DNA of 64,000 nucleotides from positions 62,001-126,000 of the forward strand of contig JAVCCE010000007.1 of assembly GCA_030765645.1 (NCBI GenBank), written 5' to 3'. The notes below the pieces were generated by a model. It had not been told where the DNA came from and searched no databases. It was given only the letters and a program-made list of their open reading frames with translations. The DNA comes from Candidatus Hinthialibacter antarcticus. Lineage in GTDB: Bacteria > Hinthialibacterota > Hinthialibacteria > Hinthialibacterales > Hinthialibacteraceae. Shown piece by piece: positions 7,869 to 16,027 of this stretch; position 1 is the stretch's first letter, and each line of letters starts with the position of its first letter. The translations under genes and the position numbers were made by a program.

Positions 7869-9359
7869 TTAAGCCGCTTTCGACGCTGGCTCAACATTTG
7901 ATTTGGTTTCAGATTTTGAACCCGAGCGCCAAGTAAGACTTAGCAGATTTCGCGCACGTTGCATGGCGGCGCTCAGGTAATTCAACGCTTTGCCGGGCGA
8001 ACCAGCGTTGCGAAGCGTACGTATAATATAGTGCGGTCTCAGGTACATCGTCCAGAGCGCTTTACGGCGCCAGCGCTCTAACTGGTCGGGCGAGAGCGAT
8101 TCGGTCGATACCGCACCCACCGCATACCCGCCGTTGCTGAGGCGCTCACGGATCACCAGATTCTTCTCGCCGACGATCTTATCGAGTTCCGTCCCTGGAA
8201 GCGGGAACACCATATTAAAATCAAAGAAGTCCGGGTCGAGTTCTGAGGCGAACTGAATGAGTTCGCGAATGGTCTCGTCGGTGTCCCACGGATAGCCGAA
8301 CGTCAAAAACGCATGAGAGCGCACATTCAATTTTCGGCACAGGGCCACTGCTTCACGGGCCTGGGCGCCAGTCGCGCTTTTTTTGATCGACTTGAGATGC
8401 TCGTCATTGCCGGTTTCGACGCCGAAGCCAATCACCCAACAGCCAGCGCGTTTCATCCAGATAAGGCGCTCTTCGTCGAGGGTATCAACGCGGCTGTTGC
8501 ATCCCCAACGGATATCCAATTTTTTCTGGACAATCAATTGGCACAAGCGGATCACCCAATTTTTGTTGAGCGTAAAGGTGTCGGCGTGAAAGAGAAATTC
8601 GTGAATGCCGTGCTCGCTCATACAATGCTCTAACTCCGCGACCACGCTCTCCGGCGTTCGGTAGCGGACGTTTGTCCCGGTCATGGCGGGAACCGAGCAG
8701 AAAATACACTTGAACGGGCAGCCCAACGAGGTAACGACCGTCGTCAGTTGGTTTCTGGATTCCGGGCTGCGATACAAAGTCACGTCCGTCAGATGGCGCG
8801 CGGGAAACGGAAGTTCGTCTAAATTCAAGACGGCGTTTTCTGATGAGGTACGGACAACCTCGCCGTCGCGCAAGAAGGTCAATCCAGGCAATGACGCCCA
8901 ATCGCTTCCATCGACAAAGCGCTCGATATACGCCTCGACCTCGCCGCGTAGAACCGCATCGAGTTCGGGGTTGCGCTTGATGATCTCTTCATCCATGTAA
9001 TGCAGCGGTTCGCCCTTGGCGGCGGTGACGGCGTTCGGACACAGTTCTTTGATTAAACGCGCGGCTTGCAGGTCATTGTCGAGAGTAGCGATTGTCGCGG
9101 TGAATATCGCATAGTCGGGCTGAAATTCGCGGACATCATTTTCGAGATGATGAAAGTCCGCGTTCATAGCGGGGTAGTCGCGTACGCGAACTTCGCAGCC
9201 CGCGTTTTCTAAAATTGAAGCGTTATACAGCAATTCCATCGGGGGGAAGACCACGTTGACCGTCTGATCTTCCACCTTGTTTTGGCAGCGATTATCGCGC
9301 CGGTACAGCCCCGACGGCGGATTGAATAATAAAATACGCTTCATATTTTTGTTGAGCAA
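7869..9359 (-). CDS. B12-binding-domain radical SAM protein
   Basis: About 496 residues. An N-terminal Rossmann-like region (KRILLFNPPSGLYRR, residues about 7-150) resembles the cobalamin-binding domain of B12-radical SAM enzymes, and CPFKCIFC (C214, C218, C221) is the SAM cluster motif. GFGVETGN and HAFLTFGYP follow in the SAM barrel. Members methylate, ring-contract or build C-C bonds in lipids and natural products (HpnJ-like, BchE-like). The frame's first start is a TTG 4 bases after GAGG that overlaps the upstream stop region; ATG 9344 is equally possible. It sits between a TPR lipoprotein gene and the IspG-like gene, suggesting one transcript. Confidence 0.85.
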   Translation of the reverse strand: MLNKNMKRILLFNPPSGLYRRDNRCQNKVEDQTVNVVFPPMELLYNASILENAGCEVRVRDYPAMNADFHHLENDVREFQPDYAIFTATIATLDNDLQAARLIKELCPNAVTAAKGEPLHYMDEEIIKRNPELDAVLRGEVEAYIERFVDGSDWASLPGLTFLRDGEVVRTSSENAVLNLDELPFPARHLTDVTLYRSPESRNQLTTVVTSLGCPFKCIFCSVPAMTGTNVRYRTPESVVAELEHCMSEHGIHEFLFHADTFTLNKNWVIRLCQLIVQKKLDIRWGCNSRVDTLDEERLIWMKRAGCWVIGFGVETGNDEHLKSIKKSATGAQAREAVALCRKLNVRSHAFLTFGYPWDTDETIRELIQFASELDPDFFDFNMVFPLPGTELDKIVGEKNLVIRERLSNGGYAVGAVSTESLSPDQLERWRRKALWTMYLRPHYIIRTLRNAGSPGKALNYLSAAMQRARNLLSLTWRSGSKSETKSNVEPASKAA

Positions 9360-9365
9360 TTCGCC

Positions 9366-10622
9366 TCATTCTTCTTTTTCAGCAGGTTGTTCGGCCTGGG
9401 CTTTTTTGCTCTCGACTAATTGTACCAGCCGCTGCACTTCCTGCATGGCTTGCGGGACGTCGGAGTATGTCAGTTTGATTCGGTCGAGCGTCTGATTGGC
9501 GTCGTCCCAGCGTTCCATCTTGATATAGGCGTCGACGATTTGAAACATCGCCAGAACAGGGCGTTCAACCGAGGGCGGTTCGGCGATGATTTTTTCAAAG
9601 CGCTCAACGGCTTCATTGAGATATTGGTTCGCGACTTCCGGCGTTGAATCTTTGACTAAACGGGCAATCTCCACCCGCGCGCTGGTGCCGTAATCGGTGT
9701 TGTCGTAGTTATCAATTAAGCGTTGATGTTCGTGCACCAACACCGCAATTTCTTCGGGCTCGTATTCGGATTTATTGCCTAACATGCTGCGTAGGCTTTC
9801 GATTTTCCAGACAACCAACTGCGGTTTGATCGAGTCTTGAATGTACTCATTGTTTTGCAAATGATCATAAATGGTCGCGGCGGTAATGAAGTCATTGGCG
9901 AACGCATAAGTATGCGCCCATTTTAATACTGCCGATTGGCGCGCTTCGGTCACGCCGGGAATCCCGGTCGCCGACTTCGCCACATCAAGGCTTTTACGAT
10001 ACGCACCGCGCGCTTCTTCAAATTGCTGGCTCGCTTGATAGATAAGGCCCGACCGCTCATAGGCTGATATTTTGAGGCCATAGGCTTGGGTCACATCTTC
10101 GACTTCCGTATCGGCGATTGTAACAATCTTCTCAAAATACTCTTTCGCCGCATCGGTTTCTTTGGCGCTGCCATAGGCTTCGGCAGTGCGCCAGTTTGCA
10201 TTCACGCGCCAGCTGACGTTGTCTGTTGCATCAATCACGCCTTGAAAGGCCGCCACCGCCATCGGCAGGTTGCCCTCGCTTGCGTAGGTGGTTCCGATCT
10301 GCATCGAGCAATTATAAATAATGTCCGCTTCGGCGTAGTTCGCCGCAATATCTTGAAACACGCCGCGCGCACTGCCGAAGTCGCGCATTTGCAAGTAGGA
10401 ATTCGCCAAGAGGCCATAGGCGTCGAGTGTGCGTTCGTCTTCGGGAAACTTGGTAATGAAATCATCCAGGTAGATGGAAGCGGCGATCATATCGCCTTCC
10501 TGATAGTGTTTGACTCCCCGGTTAAACACTGCTTCCGGCGTATTCTGAGAACACCCCATCGCACCGGCAATAATGACGCCGATTATCAAACAAAGATTGG
10601 CAAATCGCATTTTTTGAACCAT
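9366..10622 (-). CDS. TPR-containing lipoprotein (BamD/YbgF-like organisation)
   Basis: The 418-residue product from ATG 10622 (the frame also allows TTG 10637) has a short basic start, a hydrophobic helix and the lipobox GAMGC, so it should be lipidated and sorted to a membrane facing the periplasm. Multiple TPR pairs follow throughout, for example GVKHYQEGDMIAASIYLDDF and AYGLLANSYLQMRDFGSARG. The acidic Lys/Glu-rich tail ends EKEE. The repeat layout resembles BamD and tol-pal-associated YbgF proteins but is longer than either; the specific role is unknown. Its stop overlaps the next gene's start region, suggesting coupling. Confidence 0.8.
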   Translation of the reverse strand: MVQKMRFANLCLIIGVIIAGAMGCSQNTPEAVFNRGVKHYQEGDMIAASIYLDDFITKFPEDERTLDAYGLLANSYLQMRDFGSARGVFQDIAANYAEADIIYNCSMQIGTTYASEGNLPMAVAAFQGVIDATDNVSWRVNANWRTAEAYGSAKETDAAKEYFEKIVTIADTEVEDVTQAYGLKISAYERSGLIYQASQQFEEARGAYRKSLDVAKSATGIPGVTEARQSAVLKWAHTYAFANDFITAATIYDHLQNNEYIQDSIKPQLVVWKIESLRSMLGNKSEYEPEEIAVLVHEHQRLIDNYDNTDYGTSARVEIARLVKDSTPEVANQYLNEAVERFEKIIAEPPSVERPVLAMFQIVDAYIKMERWDDANQTLDRIKLTYSDVPQAMQEVQRLVQLVESKKAQAEQPAEKEE

Positions 10623-10739
10623 TTGACTCGATCTCAACTCGTATTTTCTTTGGCTTCGCCGAACCAGCCAGCCGAAAGATTATTGCTTATTTTAACGGAA
10701 ACGGAAGTGAACACGCGACTACCGTAATGTAAAAAGTTG

Positions 10740-11990
10740 TCACGATTGAGTTTCCGGCATATCTATATATCCAGCAGTTTGATGTTCGACAACCGCCGCG
10801 CCGACGGAGTCGCCCCAGATATTCACCGCCGTACGGAAGCGGTCCAAGAACCAATCGACCGGAAAAATCAACGCGATGCCTTCAATCGGCAGCCCTAATG
10901 CGCTCAAAACCAACACCATCGTAATCAGCCCCGCGTGAGGGATGGCGGCGGCGCCGATTGACGCCAAAACCGCCGTCAAAATCAAGACCATTTGTTGACC
11001 AAACGCCAAATCAAATCCATACGCGCTGGCGATAAACAATACGCCCGCCGCTTCGTAGAACGCGGTACCGTCCATGTTGATGGTTGCGCCTAAGGGCAAG
11101 ACAAATCCTGAAACCTGGGGATTCACATTATTATTTTCTTCCACGCATCGCATGGTCAGCGGCAAGGTCGCCGCGCTGGACGCCGTCGAAAACGCCGTCA
11201 TCACCGCACTGAGCATATTCATGAAGTAGGTGATTGGATTTCGTTTTGCAAACACATACAACAACGTCGGGATCACAACAAAGGCATGTACAAACAGCCC
11301 CGTCAAAACTGTGGCGACAAACCAGCCCAGGCTTTTGAGAACCGTCCACACCGCCTCGCCGCCGCCGTACTTGCCCAGCGTCGCCGCGATGAGCGCGAAA
11401 ACGCCAATGGGCGCAAACCACATTATGATGACCACGATCTTCATCATGGCGGCGTCAAGGCCCTCAAAAAAAGCGAGGACAGGTTTGCCCTTTTCGCCGA
11501 GCGTGGTCAACACGCCGCCGAACAGCAGCGTACTAATAATCAATGGAAGAATTTGTCCTTCTGCCATGCTTTGGAAAATATTCGACGGAACGAACCCCAT
11601 AATGAGGTCGATGAAACTAAATTCCTTGCCGCGAATGGCCTCGGGCAGTTCCATCGCGCCGAACTGGATGCCTTCGCCGGGGTTAAAAATTTTTATCATA
11701 ATCACGCCGAGAACAACTGCGATGGTGGTTGTCGTCAAATAGTAGAGCACCGTTACGCCGCCGAGCCGGCCCAACTTTCTCAAGTCGCCCAGGCTGGCCA
11801 CGCCAACGATCATCGACGCCATGATGAGGGGAATCATTACCGCTTTGAGCGCGTTCATAAACATATCGCCGATGAATGCAACGGCTAACATTTTTTCGCC
11901 GAACACGGCGCCGCAGACGATGCCCAACACAACGCCGATCACGATGCCAATCAATAATAGGTTTTCTGAAAAACGGTTCGTCCCCGACAT
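10740..11990 (-). CDS. Dicarboxylate/amino acid:cation symporter (DAACS family)
   Basis: The 416-residue membrane protein has the DAACS/SLC1 hallmarks: a serine-rich re-entrant loop (FSTASSAATLPLT), the NMDGTAFYEAAGVLFIA motif and the HP2 region with PHAGLITM. Family members (GltP, DctA) use Na+ or H+ to take up glutamate, aspartate or C4-dicarboxylates; which substrate applies here is not decided by what I can see. Start ATG has AGGAG 6 bases upstream. It follows acpS by 21 bases in the aroA-cmk-acpS series. Confidence 0.9.
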   Translation of the reverse strand: MSGTNRFSENLLLIGIVIGVVLGIVCGAVFGEKMLAVAFIGDMFMNALKAVMIPLIMASMIVGVASLGDLRKLGRLGGVTVLYYLTTTTIAVVLGVIMIKIFNPGEGIQFGAMELPEAIRGKEFSFIDLIMGFVPSNIFQSMAEGQILPLIISTLLFGGVLTTLGEKGKPVLAFFEGLDAAMMKIVVIIMWFAPIGVFALIAATLGKYGGGEAVWTVLKSLGWFVATVLTGLFVHAFVVIPTLLYVFAKRNPITYFMNMLSAVMTAFSTASSAATLPLTMRCVEENNNVNPQVSGFVLPLGATINMDGTAFYEAAGVLFIASAYGFDLAFGQQMVLILTAVLASIGAAAIPHAGLITMVLVLSALGLPIEGIALIFPVDWFLDRFRTAVNIWGDSVGAAVVEHQTAGYIDMPETQS

Positions 11991-12011
11991 GGCGTCTCCT
12001 TAAACCTCTAG

Positions 12012-12392
12012 TTAATCTTCTAAAATCACTACAGCGGCAGCCACATCGCCGTCATGGGTAATGGTCACATGATAGCGGTTTGCTCCCTTTTCGTCCGCCA
12101 GCGCTTTGGCGCGGCCTTCGAAATGCAAGACGGGCTTGCCCGTACGTTCGTGGGTAATAAAAATTTCTGACCAGGGGATGCCGCGTCCAGGAAAATCACC
12201 AAAGGCTTTGAGAGCGGCCTCTTTGACAGCGAAACATCCAGCGAGATATTCGGCGTTTTTCTTACGCGTATTGGCGAGCCGTACCTCATAATCGTGAAAT
12301 ACGCGGCGGGTAAAGCGCTCACCGTGACGAATTAATGTCTGTTCGATCCGTGAAATTTGGATCAAATCCATGCCTAAGCCAATAATTGACAT
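12012..12392 (-). CDS. acpS: Holo-[acyl-carrier-protein] synthase
   Basis: A 126-residue AcpS-type phosphopantetheinyl transferase, moving 4'-phosphopantetheine from CoA to the ACP serine for fatty-acid synthesis. The magnesium ligands D9 (IGLGMDLI) and E58 (FAVKEAALKAFG) and the C-terminal VTITHDGDVAAAV are in place, and the length is normal. It lies 32 bases after cmk and upstream of the symporter gene on the same strand. Confidence 0.95.
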   Translation of the reverse strand: MSIIGLGMDLIQISRIEQTLIRHGERFTRRVFHDYEVRLANTRKKNAEYLAGCFAVKEAALKAFGDFPGRGIPWSEIFITHERTGKPVLHFEGRAKALADEKGANRYHVTITHDGDVAAAVVILED

Positions 12393-12424
12393 ATCATCCT
12401 ACAGATCAAAGCGCCTGGATGCCG

Positions 12425-13120
12425 TCAGCAAAAATGTGATGATGCGCTGGGATGTGAAATCACTACATTGTAGAGTTGTTCGATTACTTGTTCCTGGTTC
12501 AATTTGCTTGAATCAAACTCAATGGCGCCGTCCGCCATTTTTAACGCGCCCACAGGCCGCATCGCGTCGCGGCGGTCGCGCTCGATTAAATCCTGATAGG
12601 TGGATTCAAAATCAGCGGGTTTGCCTTTTTCGACCAACTGTCGATAGCGGCGGTCCGCGCGGACTTTTGGATCGGCGTTGAGATAAATTTTGATCTCTGC
12701 GTCGGGAAATACAACCGTGCCGATATCGCGGCCTTCCATCACAACGCCGCCTTCGCGCCCCAACGCTTGCTGCATGGCGACCAGGCATTCGCGCACTTTC
12801 ACGTTGTCTGCGACAGGTGAAGTTCCGCGACTGACTTCCGGCGCGCGGATCGCTTCGGACACGTCTTCGCCGTCGCACAGAATTCGCAAGTCGCTTTGCT
12901 CTCGTACAAAACGCAACTCAATGGTCTGCGCCAACGCGGCAACGGCCTCTTGATTTTCAAGGTTGATGTTTTGTCGCAACGCCTTTAAGGTCACGGCGCG
13001 ATACATGGCGCCCGTATCAATATAAACAAAGCCTAAGCGTTTCGCCAACAACGCCGCGACGGAACTTTTGCCGACGCCCACCGGGCCGTCAATCGCGACA
13101 ATCGGTTTGCGCGCGCTCAC
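12425..13120 (-). CDS. cmk: Cytidylate kinase
   Basis: A 231-residue (d)CMP kinase. The P-loop GPVGVGKSS begins near residue 15, YIDTGAMYRAVT is the CMP-site motif and VMEGRDIGTVVFPDA is conserved in the family; the LID region carries RRYRQL and ERDRRD. It phosphorylates CMP/dCMP to the diphosphate. The GTG start overlaps the aroA stop by four bases (GTGA), so the two are translationally coupled, as in many aroA-cmk(-rpsA) operons. Confidence 0.95.
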   Translation of the reverse strand: MSARKPIVAIDGPVGVGKSSVAALLAKRLGFVYIDTGAMYRAVTLKALRQNINLENQEAVAALAQTIELRFVREQSDLRILCDGEDVSEAIRAPEVSRGTSPVADNVKVRECLVAMQQALGREGGVVMEGRDIGTVVFPDAEIKIYLNADPKVRADRRYRQLVEKGKPADFESTYQDLIERDRRDAMRPVGALKMADGAIEFDSSKLNQEQVIEQLYNVVISHPSASSHFC

Positions 13121-14448
13121 TGTTTCACCTCGACGCAGCCATCTTGCAGCGAATTCATCAATTCGAAAAAGTTGGGGAACGAAGTCGCGACCGGCGCCGT
13201 ACCCTGTATTTTGGTCTCGCCCTGCGCCGCGAGCGCCGCGACGACCGCTGACATGGCGATGCGATGATCGCCCAGCGACATCACTTCCGCGCCGCGCAAA
13301 CCGCCGCCGCCTTTGACGGTGAATCCATCGGGTGTTTCTTGTAAGTCGGCGCCCATGCGCTTGAGTTGGTTCACGACAGCCGTGATGCGGTCGGACTCTT
13401 TCACGCGCAACTCTTCGGCGCCTTCTACGACCGACTCAGATGTCGCATACGCCGCCGCAACCGCGAAGATGGGGAACTCGTCAATCATGCGGACCACGGT
13501 TTCGCCGGAAACGCGTACGCCGCGTAGTTCGGAATGACGGACGCGAATATCCGCAACCGGTTCGGCGCCCATCATGCGTTCGTTTTGAATTGAGATATCC
13601 GCGCCCATTTCTTGCAGCACTTCAAGAATTCCCGTCCGGGTCGGGTTCACGCCGACGCCCTCGATCAATAAATCAGAATCGGGCAATATCGCGGCGGCGA
13701 CCATAAAGAACGCCGCAGACGAAATATCACCGGGCACATCAATGGTATGACCTTTTAAAATTTGGTTGCCTTGTAGTGCAACCAAACCCGGTTCACATTT
13801 CACTTCAACGCCGAACGATTGTAACATGCGCTCGGTATGGTCGCGTGAGGGGCCGGGTTCATGAACGGCGGTCTCGCCTTCCGCGAACAAGCCCGCCAAT
13901 AAGATCGCGGATTTAATCTGTGCGCTGGCGACGGGAGATTTGTATTGTATCCCCTTTAACTTGCCGCCTTGTACGGTCAGCGGCAGGAGAGTTCCATTCT
14001 TCCGCCCCATAAAGCAGGCGCCCATTTCACTCAATGGATTGGTCACCCGCGCCATTGGGCGAGAGCGCAATGAAGAGTCGCCCGTCAACACTGCGGTAAA
14101 CGGCTGCCCGGCGAGAACACCCAGCAACAAACGCGACCCTGTGCCGGAATTTCCCATATCGAGCACGTTGTCGGGTTCTTGCAGCCCCGCAGCGCCAGCG
14201 CCCTGAATGAGAAAATCGCCGCCGTCGCGCGCCGCAAGAACACCCATGCGTTCAAAGGCCTTCAGCGTCGCGATGCAATCTTCGCTTTCGAGAAAACCGT
14301 GGATCGTCGTCTTGCCATGCGCCAAGCCGCCCAACATCACGGCGCGATGAGAAATGGATTTATCGCCGGGGACGCGGATTACGCCGTTCAACGCGCCGCT
14401 GGGGCGTACGATACATACGCCGTGTTCAAGAGAATGGTTTGATTTCAT
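13117..14448 (-). CDS. aroA: 3-phosphoshikimate 1-carboxyvinyltransferase (EPSP synthase)
   Basis: A 443-residue EPSP synthase of the shikimate pathway, joining PEP to shikimate-3-phosphate. Conserved segments seen: PGDKSISHRAVMLGGLA at the N-terminus, GNSGTGSRLLLG, SAQIKSAILLAGL, DEFPIFAVAAAYA and KESDRI, then GDHRIAMS near the end. GNSGTGSR with its following residues resembles class II (glyphosate-tolerant) enzymes more than class I GNAGTAMR, but I cannot test this. It leads the aroA-cmk-acpS run. Confidence 0.95.
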   Translation of the reverse strand: MKSNHSLEHGVCIVRPSGALNGVIRVPGDKSISHRAVMLGGLAHGKTTIHGFLESEDCIATLKAFERMGVLAARDGGDFLIQGAGAAGLQEPDNVLDMGNSGTGSRLLLGVLAGQPFTAVLTGDSSLRSRPMARVTNPLSEMGACFMGRKNGTLLPLTVQGGKLKGIQYKSPVASAQIKSAILLAGLFAEGETAVHEPGPSRDHTERMLQSFGVEVKCEPGLVALQGNQILKGHTIDVPGDISSAAFFMVAAAILPDSDLLIEGVGVNPTRTGILEVLQEMGADISIQNERMMGAEPVADIRVRHSELRGVRVSGETVVRMIDEFPIFAVAAAYATSESVVEGAEELRVKESDRITAVVNQLKRMGADLQETPDGFTVKGGGGLRGAEVMSLGDHRIAMSAVVAALAAQGETKIQGTAPVATSFPNFFELMNSLQDGCVEVKQ

Positions 14449-14556
14449 TCGGTCCGTACATGCCTGGAAAATAGGTTAATTCGTTGGTTGACTCTAGCAG
14501 GAAGGAGCAGAAAAACGAAGAATCGCGACCGGGAGAGCGTTTCGGTTTGAGAGACG

Positions 14557-15756
14557 TTACTTCAATTGTTTTTTGGCGTATTCAAATACGAATTTCTTGC
14601 CCATTGATTCTTCGACTTTTTTGAAGCGGTTGTAACCGGTTCCATAGGGACGGTCGCGGCGGTCTTCTAATTTTTCTAACGACATCGAGAAGCCTTTGTC
14701 CTTCAACAATTGCGCGGCGACCCACTGGGCGAAGCCTTCTTTTAACTCAATGGACTGCTTGGGCGGACAGTTTTCAGTCTGCCAGGCGTGGGCGTACTCA
14801 TGCGCGGCAGTTTCGTAAATCATCTCAATGGGAATGCCGTACAACAAAAACACATCCGCCTTACCGGCTTTGTAGCGATATAAACCCAACTCAGAACCGC
14901 TTAACGGACTGGCTTGGTTCAAGCCCTCTTTGGCGCGCCGCGCAGACGCAAACGAATTTGCATTCAGCGGCTTGATATTCAGCGTCAGCGGATGCGTCAC
15001 GTTCATGCCCAACCTCCGCTGCAAGTGTTCGGTCACTTCACGCCAAATTTTGCGGATGGTTTCTTCATCGGTGACGGCGCGTTCATGGCAGGTATTACAG
15101 ATTGCGCGACCATCGTCGAATTTCCAATAGGTCGAACCGACGGGAACGCCGCAAGTATAACAAGCGGGTTTGGTGCGTTTACATTTTTCGCAGAAGCGCC
15201 CTTCGGCGTGTTCAATTTCAAAATAGCGCCCCGTGATCGCCACGCCGCACGAATCGCAATGATGTAGTTTCGGCAGGCAATCAATACAGGCGCCCGACGC
15301 CAAGTCGATGCGGCTGCGCGGGGTAGGCCGGTTGCAAACTTTGCATTTGGGTGCGCGGGAATAGCAGCTGGCGCAATAAAACTGCTCTGCGTTCGGCTTG
15401 TTGGCTTCGCCCTCTTTCGTGGGTTCCGCGAACGTATAATACCGGCCTTGGATGCGCTTTTGACAGATTGTGCAATATTTGGCTTCGGCGGCGCAGGGGC
15501 GACACAGGCGTTCACCGCGTTGCAACAGAATGTCTTTATGAACATGAGGCAGTTTGCAGGCTTCGCACTTGGGATATTTTTTATCGCAATCCGAGCAAAC
15601 CACTAAACGCTTACTCGACGACTTATATACCATGTAGCGGCCTTGGATTTCTTCGCTACAAAAATGACAGGTCGTCGCAGAGAGCGCCCGTCGGCTTGCG
15701 GTCAGACCCAAACCAAAACAAAGCAATCGAAGAACAGCGCTGCGTCTTAAAATCAT
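14557..15756 (-). CDS. Secreted protein: twelve CxxC zinc-finger pairs plus DA1-like metallopeptidase
   Basis: The 399-residue product from ATG 15756 starts with a signal peptide (LRRSAVLRLLCFGLGLTAS..ALSA). Residues 30-223 hold twelve CxxC pairs in a regular array (C30/33, 54/57, 64/67, 85/88, 95/98, 128/131, 138/141, 157/160, 167/170, 189/192, 199/202, 220/223). Six residues separate every second pair, and GRY recurs after the first of the pairs. This implies up to six four-Cys zinc sites, LIM-like or zinc-ribbon-like. Residues about 240-399 match the DA1-like (PF12315-type) peptidase domain: AAHEYAHAWQ gives the HExxH zinc motif (H319, E320, H323) and LKEGFAQWVA supplies E340 as third ligand. 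In plants DA1 is a cytosolic ubiquitin-activated LIM-peptidase; here the protein is predicted exported. Substrate unknown. Confidence 0.8.
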   Translation of the reverse strand: MILRRSAVLRLLCFGLGLTASRRALSATTCHFCSEEIQGRYMVYKSSSKRLVVCSDCDKKYPKCEACKLPHVHKDILLQRGERLCRPCAAEAKYCTICQKRIQGRYYTFAEPTKEGEANKPNAEQFYCASCYSRAPKCKVCNRPTPRSRIDLASGACIDCLPKLHHCDSCGVAITGRYFEIEHAEGRFCEKCKRTKPACYTCGVPVGSTYWKFDDGRAICNTCHERAVTDEETIRKIWREVTEHLQRRLGMNVTHPLTLNIKPLNANSFASARRAKEGLNQASPLSGSELGLYRYKAGKADVFLLYGIPIEMIYETAAHEYAHAWQTENCPPKQSIELKEGFAQWVAAQLLKDKGFSMSLEKLEDRRDRPYGTGYNRFKKVEESMGKKFVFEYAKKQLK

Positions 15757-15903
15757 AGTCGGGTTCCCATCTAGAGACGCCGAGTCAGCCGGAATGTTTC
15801 CGGTTTCTACTATGTAAGACGCGCGGGAATGAAGCTTTTCACACATTTCTCTAGTATTGTATCTGTTTTGTATAAAAAAACCTAATCCGTTGATAGAGGC
15901 TTG

Positions 15904-15993
15904 CCAGTATAACTGCATCCATAATAGGTCTTGCGCATCCACGCGCCCGTCTCCATTGATATCGGTGCGAGCAGAAAGAGACGGTGTGGGCGT
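15904..15993 (-). pseudogene. Dockerin type I-like relic
   Basis: The minus strand encodes TPTPSLSART followed by DINGDGRVDAQDLLWMQLYW, a Ca-binding EF-hand-like dockerin half repeat (D-x-N-x-D-G-x-V-D-x-x-D) with a TP-rich linker. It lies between the MerA-like stop codon and the DA1-like gene, in frame with the latter but upstream of its signal peptide, so it cannot be its dockerin. There is no start codon with a signal peptide for it. Most likely it is the tail of a lost secreted protein. Confidence 0.55.
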
Positions 15994-16027
15994 GACCGCG
16001 TGACGGAGGTTGAAAAAAGATGAAATT

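Noticed and set aside
10086-10727. A 213-codon plus-strand open frame
   Set aside because: It is antisense to the TPR lipoprotein, without a Shine-Dalgarno or recognisable domain; such long antisense frames follow from codon bias.
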